Shown: in pieces, positions 34,580 to 44,124 of the stretch
How positions within the stretch are numbered: the first letter of the stretch is position 1
How the letters are laid out: every line of letters starts with the position of its first letter
Source of the DNA: Spirometra erinaceieuropaei
Lineage: Eukaryota > Platyhelminthes > Cestoda > Diphyllobothriidea > Diphyllobothriidae
Reading direction: 5' to 3'
Assembly (NCBI GenBank): GCA_902702965.1
Contig: CACRXP010000001.1
Coordinates: 4,459,650-4,523,649 of the forward strand
DNA: 64,000 nt
The notes under the pieces: generated by a model
Seen by the model: the letters and a program-made list of their open reading frames with translations, nothing else
What the model was told of the DNA's origin: nothing
The model's database searches: none
Translations under genes and position numbers: made by a program

Positions 34580-34995
34580 GTATATTATTACCAAAAAAGA
34601 CAAGGGAGACTGGCTAATAAGCCAGAAATGGCAATTCCAGCCTCCCTTGTCTTTGTTGGTAATAACATTCTGCCTATATCATGCGCCGCTGTGTGCTGCT
34701 GGTTGGGCTTTAGAGAGAGCCCGTAAGACAACGGAACGAGTGAGTTCCCTAAGAACGATCGGTGAGCGTCCGTCTACCATTGTATGTTCCCGATCGAAAC
34801 CGACGGGACAATGGACCCGTGGCCCAGTAGTTAGAGGCATTAAACTTCTATCTAACAGGTCTCGGGTTCGAAGCTCAGGTGTCCCACACTTAAGGACTGG
34901 GTATGACTGGCTGACGACGGCTAATAAGCCAGAAATGGCCATTCCAGTCTTCCTTGTCTTTGTCGGCAACGAAATTCTGCAATTATATATATACG
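34580..34995 (+). mobile_element. Hammerhead SINE, tandem copy
   Basis: Starts with a short inverse piece (AAGACAAGGGAGACTGG) joined to a headless body that lacks the ribozyme 5' core, then tail, then head 34,813-34,885 (GGACCCGTGGCCCAGTAG, B box GGGTTCGAAGCTC), ribozyme and a short body ending in TATATATA. Repeats the tail-then-head arrangement seen at 30.75 kb. Confidence 0.7.
34905..34949 (+). ncRNA. Hammerhead ribozyme in SINE, intact core
   Basis: Helix I GACTGG/CCAGTC, core CTGACGA, helix II CGGCT AATA AGCC, GAA, helix III ATGGCCAT (loop-less palindrome), triplet ATT. The best copy in the window, matching the consensus throughout. Confidence 0.78.
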
Positions 34996-34997
34996 TA

Positions 34998-35860
34998 TGA
35001 ATTTGAAAACAGGCGTCTCAAAAAACAAAATTCGAAAGAAATAAGCTCTTTAGGAAAGATAAACAAGTTTTATTGTAAATTTTCGATCTTGGTTCCCCAA
35101 GTCGTCTTCAGATGTGAAGTAAGTGTGCAAAACAGTCAACATTTAAACATGCCGAAAAAAATCGATTTTGCCTTGTCACTCTTGCTGTTGTAATGTTGTG
35201 ATTGGCCAATGCTTCTTCTACTTTTCCTGGAGGCTATTTTACACCGTATACAATTCTACGTGTCGCTTGATGCATTCGTTATCAGAATGGATGGTCTCTA
35301 AAAATTCACGGCCATTTTTAGATGAGCAGACACCTACAATGCGAGTCTTGTCCCAGGCGAATTTCTGTCCAGTTTCCAACGTATGCATGACAACTTGGGA
35401 CAAGTAGTCTCGCCTTTTTACGGCCAAATGGTGTTTGTGTATTCGTGTAGAGGCAGATTTTCCAGTTCGACCACAGTAAACCGCATTACAGGTGTTGCAT
35501 TGTATCTTATAGACACCCTATCCTTAGGGTGTGCAAGCTGGTTACGAAGTGAAGTCGTCGGCTTGTGCGTCACATGTATTTGGTGCTTCCTCAGGTGTCT
35601 TTCGACTAGTTAGGACACATTCTTAATGTACGGAAGTATTCGCCAGTTTTTTGGTTTGGGCGCCTGATCGGAACAATCTAGTTCCTTCTCTTTTTCTGTT
35701 AACTCCTGTCGTCGCATGCATCGGTGTACAAAGTATCTAGGATACCAATTCTGGAAAAACAGTTTGAACAACAAACGCAAACTGTTGATATCAGCGTGAC
35801 ACATGCAGACATTGAGGAAATGCGTTTAACCCGAGTCGTATTCTCGCGAGGTCTATCTAT
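34998..35860 (-). pseudogene. Penelope-like element, second lineage, GIY-YIG end
   Basis: Minus strand. FQNWYPRYFVHRCMRRQEL (35.6-35.8 kb) is the post-RT linker; then, after an in-frame stop and a one-base loss, a GIY-YIG domain VYKIQCNTCNAVYCGRTGK followed by LAVKRRDYLSQVV and REFLETIHSDNECIKRHVELY. The tail (35.0-35.2 kb) contains CTGAAGACGACTTGG/CCAAGATCGAAA, a hammerhead-like core with a good helix II but no obvious helix I. Truncated upstream of about 35,860. Confidence 0.7.
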
Positions 35861-35869
35861 ATTTTGAAG

Positions 35870-36590
35870 CAAAATATTCCTTGGCTAAAACTGTGGAGAT
35901 CAAATTGAGCCAAAAGTCTTATTTGACCCTGTCACTCAGTTTTGCCTACAGATGGTTGACTATTTCGCTTTTTGGCAAGTGGCCGCCTGCGTGTAATACC
36001 CCGGTCTACATAATAGATACCTTGTTTTAGTGCAGTCAACTGAGCAAATATGCTCTACGACAGTTCTTTCCAAAAAGGATTACTTCTGGTGTATTACCTT
36101 TCACCAGTCATCCCTACTTCGCCTGTAATCCACAGAAGCCGGTGGTCGAAGCTAGGTTCGATTGGTCATTGAGCCACACGTTCAGCCACTTGCCCTAGGG
36201 ATCCACAATCCGCCATCTACTTTAGGAGATATTCAAACTCATTGTTTAGCCAGTCGGATGCCATCACATGGTGCCGTTCAACCTTGGCCTACGGGAATTG
36301 AAACAAGCAATTAATGCATAGTGATACGGCCTAACACAAATTATAACTATACATATTTTTTCTCTTGCCGTCAGAGAAAGAGAGAATTAGTCAGTTTCAA
36401 AGCTCGATGAAATAACCGCAGATTTTTACTGATATCTCTGGGAAGATTTACATACTCCCGACACAGGTTGACTTGGAGGGGCAGCCACTGTTAAAGTATT
36501 GACCAAGATTGTCGAGTAAACTTGAGACTCCCACTGAAATTATGAGGGTCGGATCTCAGTTCGTAGCCCTACCTGCAGTAGACAAGCCCC
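35870..36590. other. Intergenic, nothing recognised
   Basis: No supported features. Confidence 0.4.
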
Positions 36591-36598
36591 AGCCTGAA

Positions 36599-36765
36599 CC
36601 GTAACCCCTAACCTCTAGCTCCTAACTGCTAACCCCAAACCCTAGCCACACCCTCTAACCCAAAACCCTAACCCTTAACCTCTAACCCCTTACCTTCATC
36701 CCCAACCTTAACCCCTAACCCTGACCCCTAACCCCAACCTCTAACCCTTAATCCCTGACCGTAAC
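36599..36765. repeat. Degenerate telomere-like repeats
   Basis: About 25 CCCTAA-related units (CCCTAAC, CTCTAAC, CCCCAAC, CCTTAAC) on the plus strand. Interstitial; each unit is altered, so it is old or a telomere-like satellite rather than a working telomere. Confidence 0.8.
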
Positions 36766-36779
36766 AGGCACAACTACGA

Positions 36780-38735
36780 AACGAGATCTTGCCCTTATGA
36801 GTAATGGCTTCATGACCAGTAAATAACTGTGAAAAAAGTCAGGTGCCCTAACAGGTGAGGACAGACATGTAGCTTTGTGGCGGCACAGCCGTGAGAATAG
36901 GCGGCGAGAATGTTGTGGACCCGGTCTGAGCGTTACCCTAATCAGGACAGATCCTAATGTTGAAAGGAGAAGACGGAAGGCACCAGAATGAGGTGTTTAT
37001 TGTGCACAGCACCCGGGGTTGACCTCTCTCAGGTGGCAGCGGCCACAGGCGAAGCCAGGGCTAGTGTTGACTGCGTCCAGTCATGCCTGAGAGTCCCTGA
37101 GATAGTCGTGGCAGCCGCTTTTGACGGCTCACAGGCCAAGCTCAAGTGGTGTCCAGTCGGTGTGTGTTTCATTTGCCGAGGGGTGGTGTCCCAGTGGCTT
37201 AGGTTGTGGTTGCAGGGAGAGGTGCCTTCAAGTGGCCGCATGGGCAACTGCGGCTGTGCGGTCGCGGGTGTGCCCGAGTTGTCGGTCGTGTGACTGCAGG
37301 GCGGCGCGTCTGGAACTGCTCACTGCAAAGGGTGAATGACCTTGAGGCAGCGAGATCTGAATAATGACGCCAGACCGGTCATGATGGCTGCCCGCTACAG
37401 CTTAACAGTTTATAGGGAAATGTTCGCTATAGGCTGATTGCAACCCTCTTACCGTCACTGCCTTCGGATGTCTCTACAATAGCAGTAGTAATTTCGACGA
37501 GAATTCATTTGACGTTAGGTACGCTTGTCGCATAATGAAGAATAAAAACACGTGCCCATAGTCGAAGAAATTGAAACGCTTGCAGCAACTTTTATGTAAA
37601 GGAAGGCTAGTTTCATCCGAATACCCCATTTTATTGCCGAAACGATGTTCCAGCGCAAGTTACCAACGTAGAAATCCACACACATCTTGGACAATGCTTT
37701 TGGGAGGGGATGTTTCCGTACACTACACAAGCACACAGGAGAAACTGTCATTAAGTGATTCCTGTAATTTTCCAGTCAAACCGAACTACCGTGCCTGATA
37801 AAAGGAGTCATGGACAGCCTAGGACGCACCTGCTGGGGATTTTTGCCGTAAAATCATTCTACATCTACGTGTTTCCGACCATTCACAAGTACTGCATAGC
37901 CTCTGTTGCGTGCCTTTTTAACTGTCCTTAAGGTCCTTTGAAGCTTACGCTATATAGACCTCTGCATCTGGATGACATGCCAATCCTTGCGACTGCTCTC
38001 TGTACGCTGATTGGCTGCATCAGTCGTTACTCAGTTGATTCCCATCGTTTTCGTACCACCTTCTTGCCCCCCAGACTTTGTAGAACAGGACTGTATGCAA
38101 CCATCTGTCAATTCAGAATTCGACCAAAACTATTAAAAAAAGATTTTTGGGAAAACCCGAGAATGCTGAATGAACACTTTCTACAGTCAAACGGGGGGAA
38201 TAATTTTGTACGTAGCGAGAACTACAGACCTCTTGGACCTGGATTTGATATGATTTTAAATGGTACCCAGCAGTCGACGCTAAGTCGGGCAATGTAACAT
38301 GAAGTCTTTTCTTCAGGCTCGAAATAAGACCGGCCTTAAGCAGACACCGAATTCTCTCCCGATTTGTCAGAAATATTTTATTAATACCAACTGCCCAAGT
38401 TTGCTGCAGATAAATATCAGCCTGGAAGTTGTGTGTTCTGTGTTCGATTTTAAAGAAAGTGGATGCACAGCGTCGTCGTAATTTACAAAGACTTCATCCG
38501 ATCAGGTGGGTGTGAGCCAAACCAGTGGATACGAGGGTCAGTGGTGTCTTTTTAATGCCATAAATCTATATTCCGTCCTGCCAACCTGGTAAAGCACACC
38601 TGCACATTTTGCAATCATATACTTAATCAGCCCGATTCGTGGCAAGAATTACCGCCCTGTGATTACGCACCTATCTACCGTGTATTGTTTAAAAAGAATT
38701 AAAGATACATCCCTTTTAACGGGGGGAGTACCTTT
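36780..38735. other. Intergenic with GC-rich block 36.88-37.34 kb
   Basis: The GC-rich block holds overlapping frames on both strands (101 and 72 residues) with no known domain; an AATAAA lies on its minus strand (near 37,000). It could be part of an unknown repeat. I recognise no gene in the rest. Confidence 0.35.
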
Positions 38736-38739
38736 AAAG

Positions 38740-39700
38740 CATTAAAACAAAACGTGGATGATATATTCGCTACTGCACCCGAGCAAAACGGTGTTTCAGT
38801 TCTACTGAATGATGTCAATCAGGTGCACCTATCAATTAAATTTACTCTGGAATCAGTGCAATCCGGATCGCTCCCCTTTCTGTATGTACTTTTGAGTAGA
38901 ACGCCTGACGGTAGTATTCGACGTAGCGTCTACCTTAAGAAGACGTGGTCAGGGCAATACACCAAATTTGGGAGTTTCGTACCGCTAAACATGAAGCGCA
39001 ATTTAGTCCGTTATCTAACACAAAGAGTAAGGAATATCTGCTCGGCTGATGACATTAAGGAAGAACATAAGATTGTCGAAAATCTCTTTCGCCAGAACGG
39101 GAACCCCGATCGATCCATTGCCAAGTACATGACCGAAGGACCACCAAAACTCCTGATGCTGACAGCAGAAAAGAAGAAGCTTTTCATCAGTGTTCCATTT
39201 CAAGTGGACACGCCAAGCGAAGTTCTAAGATGACGCCTAACTCAAGCTGTGTCACGCACCTTTCCAGCAACTGACGTCCGTGTACTCTTCTCCACTAATC
39301 CCATCCTACGCAGAGAGGGCAAGGATAAACTCCCAGCCCAGGCCACTTCCATGTGCATTTACTCTTTCACCTGCTCCTGTGGGCAGAATATATTGGTCGC
39401 ACGAGCCGGCGTTTGTCCAAAAGAATAAGATAACACCTTCCAGGATGGTTAGAAAAGGGCCAAATAAAGAACGTCAACAGCTCTATCCTCGCCCATATGG
39501 TAGACACAGATCCCTGTGTAGATGCCGGCCAGGCATTCCGAATGATTTACAGGGTCCCGTCAAGCTATCCAAAACTACTTGGACAGCGTCTGTTGGCAAC
39601 AGCAGAGGCGGCTGCAATAAGGCTATACGAACCAGTTCTATGCACACAAAAATAACTTCATGCAGGTCCCACAGTTACCATGGTCCAAAGCCACCAAGCC
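38740..39700 (+). pseudogene. Penelope-like element, third lineage, RT end and GIY-YIG
   Basis: Starts at RT motif C (NVDDIFATA, the Tyr of YVDD replaced by Asn) and runs 159 residues through SLPFLYVLLSRTPDGSIRRSVY and MKRNLVRYLTQRVRNICSADD. A frame change near 39.23 kb leads to a GIY-YIG remnant (CIYSFTCSCGQNILVARAG) and to LLATAEAAAIRLYEP at 39.6 kb. Same lineage as 52.6-54.4 kb. The 5' half of the RT is missing. Confidence 0.7.
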
Positions 39701-39875
39701 AGCCACCCGCATGTAATTACCCGTCCCAGTGCCCGCCATTCCCTTCTCCCCCTGGCACTGACGGTAATTACGTTTTTTCACCTCACCCACCCAGACCCTC
39801 CCCCCAAACCCCAGTTACAGAAAAACTTCTGTTTGCTCGCATTTTCTTTTTAATCACTTTGATAGCAAAATAAAT

Positions 39876-39915
39876 GCATAGGCCTGATGAGAACTTATCG
39901 AAAGCTTACGTATGC
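39876..39915 (+). ncRNA. Hammerhead-like motif downstream of PLE
   Basis: GCATAGGC before CTGATGA pairs as GCATA/TATGC with the sequence after the cleavage triplet; helix II is only two pairs (GA/TC, loop ACTTA); GAA follows; helix III AG/CT has no loop; triplet CTT. Core intact but helix II is weak. It lies about 180 bp beyond the PLE coding remnant. Confidence 0.4.
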
Positions 39916-40329
39916 TCGCCAGATTGTATTTTGAATTTTGCAATGGGAATTTTCGCAACTCCAAAACAAAACAGCCATGGGCGTATGTTATTGGAACAAG
40001 ACTGTCTCGTTGTGTCTCAAAGAAAGCTCAAGCTCCAACTGACGGTGATGCGGAATCTTTTCCATAAAAGTACGGGTCATTCATCTGGGTATAGTACTGA
40101 GAATTATTGCAGTATTTGAAAACAATAGCTACCGACTAGTGGAAATTGGCTCTATACGAACCGAGAAAAGTTGCGATACTCTTCGACATGCAAATACCAG
40201 CTTGGATCATTGATAATTTAGGTCAAACTCTCCTGACACTTGAGCCCTCGGAGCTTCAGTTCCAAATGAAGACGCTTATTTCTAGTCTCCTGATAGGGTA
40301 GATAGACGAACGCCAATCTTGCTGGCTAT

Positions 40330-40455
40330 ACAGGATAAAGGATAACCCAGGTAGCTTTGGAGTCAAACTTCGGGAGTACTGATACTTGTGTTTGGGATAT
40401 CGCTGGCTGATGACGCCAAATATGTTAGAAATAGCCAGGGTAGGCATAGCCCATC
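40330..40455 (+). repeat. SINE fragment
   Basis: TTTGGGATATCGCTGGCTGATGACGCC ... AGAAATAGCCAGGGTAGG follows the SINE head/ribozyme order (GGTATGACTGGCTGACGACGG ... AGAAATGGCC). Core CTGATGA is present but helix III is lost. It ends where the next PLE fragment begins. Confidence 0.45.
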
Positions 40456-41106
40456 GACCCCAGGCAACACTGCGTTGCCGTCTGATACAACCTAAGGACA
40501 CACTACCACCTGCTGAAATCTCAAGAGTTATCTACAAATAAATTTCCATGAGTGCGACTGCAGCTATTTTGGGGAAACCGGGCGGAACTTGCAGATCCAC
40601 CTGCAAGAGCACAAGTCGGCGATTCGGAGGCTGGATTCAAAACTTCCAACTAACAACGCCCGTCGGATAAACTGGGCATACTTTCGATCTCCAGAGAGCT
40701 TCCATCTTAGGCCGGGACAACACGAAAACAGAACGGCTAAAACTCGAGGCTTGGTATTCCGATGGCAACTCCATCGACAGGCGTCTGGACCTTCCTGCAG
40801 CCTACAAAGTCCGACGTCATCCCGTCTGTAGAGCTCAGGACCAAGTAATCATACTGGACCTAGGAAGGCCATACATAGACAGGTCGACGGCGAGTCTACT
40901 CGGCGAGGAAGAAGAACCACCAGACCGATCACCTGACGAAAGCTCAATCACCTCCCCTGACGAAGCGGTGACTCACAAAGCCCTTTACGCTTTGACAATG
41001 GGGAGCCGACCAAGCTCTTCAAAACGTCCGCGCCTAATTTCGTCAGATAGCCATTTTAGTGTTGCTTGTAATTGCTGGCATAATATCATAACTACTGATT
41101 GCTAGT
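40456..41106 (+). pseudogene. Penelope-like element, fourth lineage, GIY-YIG plus long C-terminus
   Basis: VIYKINF, then CDCSYFGETGRNLQIHLQEHKSAIRR forms a GIY-YIG domain (about 40,528-40,640). A frame change near 40,660 leads to GHTFDLQRASILGRDNTKTERLKLEAWYSDGNSIDRRLDLPAAY, the usual end of PLE endonucleases. The frame then stays open for about 100 more residues, rich in Asp, Glu and Ser, to a stop at 41,104-41,106. Upstream parts are lost. Confidence 0.65.
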
Positions 41107-41109
41107 AAC

Positions 41110-41925
41110 TATGCGACCGCCCAAATGATTAACAGACGCGGTCTTCAAAAGCGCAACGGAACTTTCTGTTTGGCCTCCTGTAGTCTGAACAGGTGGGAGC
41201 CCACCACCCTCGCGTAGTAAATAGTATTGGCGCTCCAATTTTGAATTAATAGCAATGACTACTACGCAAAAGGCTCGTTTTAAAGTTTTTTTCACGTAAT
41301 TGAGAAAAAAATGCTGCGAACTGCGCGAAAAAAAACAGATGGAACGCATCGCAGGTATAGGTTTCAAATGCTTAAAACTGTCAAGGATATTTATGTTCCA
41401 CATCCTCTGCATTAGCAGTTTTCAGCAAAGATATACTATTCGCAGACATTCTGCTTTAGCTCAGACTTTTTTGCTAGAGAATTTTACAAAGTATGCGTAA
41501 ATTACTTTTAACCGATCGTTTAACTGATATTATATATGTGAATGTGTAACGAATCCTTTATTTTCTTAGGGTTCTAACATCGGAGAATAGTTGGACAAAA
41601 GGTACCTTAACCGTTCAGTGTGTCAGGCCACTTTCTGGGTCAAGTGCAAAGTAGGCCTTAACGAGTTCAATAAAAAGAGAATTCTGAACAAGGATTTTCC
41701 GGCTTTAATTTCGCCCAGCCGCAGCCTTTTCGGTGTACTTAATTTCATGATGCACAGGCAGTCTTGGCGACTTTTTTATTCGCCAACACCTCCAGGCTAC
41801 CGAATGTAGCAGTCTTGTTTGTTGTTCTTACTTACTGCCTCTTATTAAATGCACACAGGTGCGCTATCGTCTCACAACTCAAAATGTGGATTAAATCTAT
41901 GGACAAAATAATACCGCTTACGGGA
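41110..41925. other. Intergenic, nothing recognised
   Basis: No supported gene. The minus strand here would be downstream sequence of the receptor gene. Confidence 0.4.
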
Positions 41926-41927
41926 CT

Positions 41928-41933
41928 TTTATT
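41928..41933 (-). terminator. Candidate poly(A) signal of the receptor gene
   Basis: AATAAA on the minus strand, about 75 bp after the receptor stop codon. A common hexamer in AT-rich DNA, so support comes only from position. Confidence 0.35.
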
Positions 41934-42005
41934 AACTTTATATGAGGGGAACAGTAAAATCCTGATTGCTAACCAGAAAGTCCGTTTTATAATTCGCTGG
42001 GAATG

Positions 42006-43046
42006 TCACTGTGCGACTTCAATCTGGCCAGCTGTTAATGTTGGAATCTTCCTCACTCGGAGCCTGAAACTTGCCACCACACTCCAGTAGAGATCCTTTA
42101 TCAGACGGCGCAAAGCCGGTATATAAATCACAACGATGAACGGAGCAGTGGTTCGATGCAAACTCCGAAGTAGATCGCCCACCCTAGTCGCATAACTGTT
42201 GGCCTCCAGTAGAAACACCCCTGCCGCACAAAGCAGTCTCTGCACACTGCTACCGACAGTTAAGAGGAGGAAGTTGATCGACAAAGCCACCATGCACATG
42301 GATGCTGTCCACCAACCCTGTGGTCGGTCGAATTCCTTTCTTAGGGCATTCGGCGTGTTTGAAAAAGTAAGACTATTTAGTGTGTCCACCAGCTTCTCCG
42401 GTGGTGTATTGCGCACCCAGAGCAGGATTTTAACGTTCGAAATACCCAACGCTGTGGCGCTGAGGAGGGTGTCCACTGCCTGCCTAACAAAGCTCGCGGC
42501 GTAAATGACTGTCATGAGCCAGTACGACAGATCCTTCTCGAGGCATTTGCAGTGCCCCTCCTGCCAGGCAACTGTAAAACACTGTGGCAGGGCAAAGAGG
42601 AAGCAAGCCAGACCCGTGATGCCGGCGCAGACCACATCCACGCAGGCAGAAGTGGGGAAGGAGTACTGGTACTTAAAGGCGATCTGAATGGCCCTGTTAC
42701 CCACCATGTAGACAAGTACGAGTGACTCAAAGAGGTGGAGGGCTGAATTCAAGAAGCCGCTTAGCCAAACAGCGCATACGCTCGCCCCCAAAAGGTTGTT
42801 AGTAGAGGGCGGCAGGATGACAGCCTGCTGTTGGTTACAGAGCTCCAGAAAGTTGCACACAGCACCCGAGAACATGAGAGCACGGAGCATGGTGAGGGTA
42901 GTGCGTGTACGACCGGAAAGAAGACAGAGTAGGGCGAGGGTGCAGATGCTGGCCAAAAGACCCACCGAGAGAACAATCGTTCTGAGCACGTAGATGCCGT
43001 CATGGGAGGACGGACTGTTTGGGCAGTGCCAAAAGGAATGTTTCAT
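42006..43046 (-). CDS. Seven-transmembrane (GPCR-type) receptor, orphan
   Basis: One uninterrupted exon. From the Met at 43,046 it gives 346 residues; an earlier in-frame Met at 43,280 would give 424, but those 78 residues are polar and basic with no signal peptide, so the later start, which leaves an 18-residue N-terminus before TM1, fits a receptor better. Numbered on the longer form: TM1 97-122, TM2 129-155, TM3 163-193, TM4 212-236, TM5 254-289, TM6 323-347, TM7 about 374-390, then a basic helix-8-like RRLIKDLYWSV. Cys169 at the top of TM3 and Cys244/246 in loop 2 could form the class A disulfide. The DRY motif is replaced by GNR and NPxxY by PFIVVIY, and TM6 lacks the usual Pro. This divergence recalls flatworm-specific orphan rhodopsin-like receptors; ligand unknown. 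GC content is higher than the surroundings, and the frame has no breaks. Confidence 0.75.
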   Translation of the reverse strand: MKHSFWHCPNSPSSHDGIYVLRTIVLSVGLLASICTLALLCLLSGRTRTTLTMLRALMFSGAVCNFLELCNQQQAVILPPSTNNLLGASVCAVWLSGFLNSALHLFESLVLVYMVGNRAIQIAFKYQYSFPTSACVDVVCAGITGLACFLFALPQCFTVAWQEGHCKCLEKDLSYWLMTVIYAASFVRQAVDTLLSATALGISNVKILLWVRNTPPEKLVDTLNSLTFSNTPNALRKEFDRPQGWWTASMCMVALSINFLLLTVGSSVQRLLCAAGVFLLEANSYATRVGDLLRSLHRTTAPFIVVIYIPALRRLIKDLYWSVVASFRLRVRKIPTLTAGQIEVAQ

Positions 43047-43059
43047 TGTGACAATGGCA

Positions 43060-43585
43060 GCGTCTAAATTTGGATTAGAACCTTGCTGCCTCTTTTTATA
43101 TCCGTCCGGATAATTTGGGGTGGGCGAACACAAGGACATAAAAGCAGCACCTTTCGTCTTGCTGCAGTGGCTCCTCGGGGTTTTTCTGCCTTTACTGGTT
43201 CCACCTTTTTGTCTCTCCTGAAGAACATTATTTTCAACTTTAAGGTACTTATATTTCAACGTCCTGGTCTCTTTAATCATCGCGGTTTACATCCTCCACC
43301 CCACTTCTGTTGGAGTTGCATGCAACTAAGGAATGGAAGAACACCAGTTTGTTTTTATTGCAGTTTCTATACCTGTTCTGTAATTTATGAACAAACCCCT
43401 TTTTTATCTTTTGACGCTACCCTTGTGTCTGGAAAGGAGAGCCTATTAGAATTGCGACAGACTGCAGAATTAGGGCCTTATGTTTTAGTGCATTTGCTGA
43501 ACTTCACTTCAAATAAGGACGAGTACGAATGGGGAATATTAGACGTGTCACACCTAGATGGGGGCTGATGCAGTGTTTTGGCGAA
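43060..43585. other. Region upstream of the receptor
   Basis: Would hold the receptor promoter and 5' UTR. I see no clear core promoter motif. A 161-residue plus-strand frame overlaps the long receptor N-terminus and is probably a shadow. Confidence 0.3.
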
Positions 43586-43588
43586 ATG

Positions 43589-44119
43589 CTAGCATTTAAG
43601 GAAAGGTGAGTCAGGCTCTCGGCCTCTTCGTGAGTTTAGCCGAGGACCCGCATTTTGCTCGATCTTTGTCATCCAATCAGATGCCGGGCCAACTTTTATT
43701 CTTTGGCCGAACGTATGACCAGTACTGGCACCCGTTGCTAGACATGGTATCATGCGTGCAAACATGAAGGCCAGTAAGCCGACGTTTGGGCAAAGTAAGA
43801 AGCATGAAACGCCGTTCTGAATCGAGTGGAGATAAAGCGTGGGCAATTGGAGTCTAGCTCGGGAGAAGAAATTCGTCTTGTGATAATTGGCGTTCGTTAG
43901 GAGCGACCTGTTCGAACTTCCGGCCAGAAGTATCCTTACACGTGTTGTGTACTGGGAATAAAATTGACCCAGATAAATGACCAAACGACCCAAAACGGTC
44001 CCTTTAGTAAGTCCACTATAAGGCTCCTCCTGATGCTCTGAGTCTATAAATTTCCTCCAGAAAATGGCTTTAGGTATGACGGAAGTTGGACAATGGGACT
44101 GGAAGACGATATATCTCAC
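43589..44119 (-). CDS. Hypothetical open frame, 176 residues
   Basis: Open for 531 bp in moderately AT-rich DNA, longer than most chance frames here. No domain, signal peptide or repeat that I recognise; one hydrophobic stretch (GVSCFLLCPNVGLLAFMFA). It lies upstream of the receptor on the same strand. It may be an unrecognised exon or chance; low confidence that it is a gene. Confidence 0.2.
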   Translation of the reverse strand: MRYIVFQSHCPTSVIPKAIFWRKFIDSEHQEEPYSGLTKGTVLGRLVIYLGQFYSQYTTRVRILLAGSSNRSLLTNANYHKTNFFSRARLQLPTLYLHSIQNGVSCFLLCPNVGLLAFMFARMIPCLATGASTGHTFGQRIKVGPASDWMTKIEQNAGPRLNSRRGREPDSPFLKC

Positions 44120-44124
44120 CTGAT

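Noticed and set aside
36988..37293. 101-residue frame in GC-rich DNA
   Set aside because: Both strands are open, as expected from GC-rich composition; no domain recognised.
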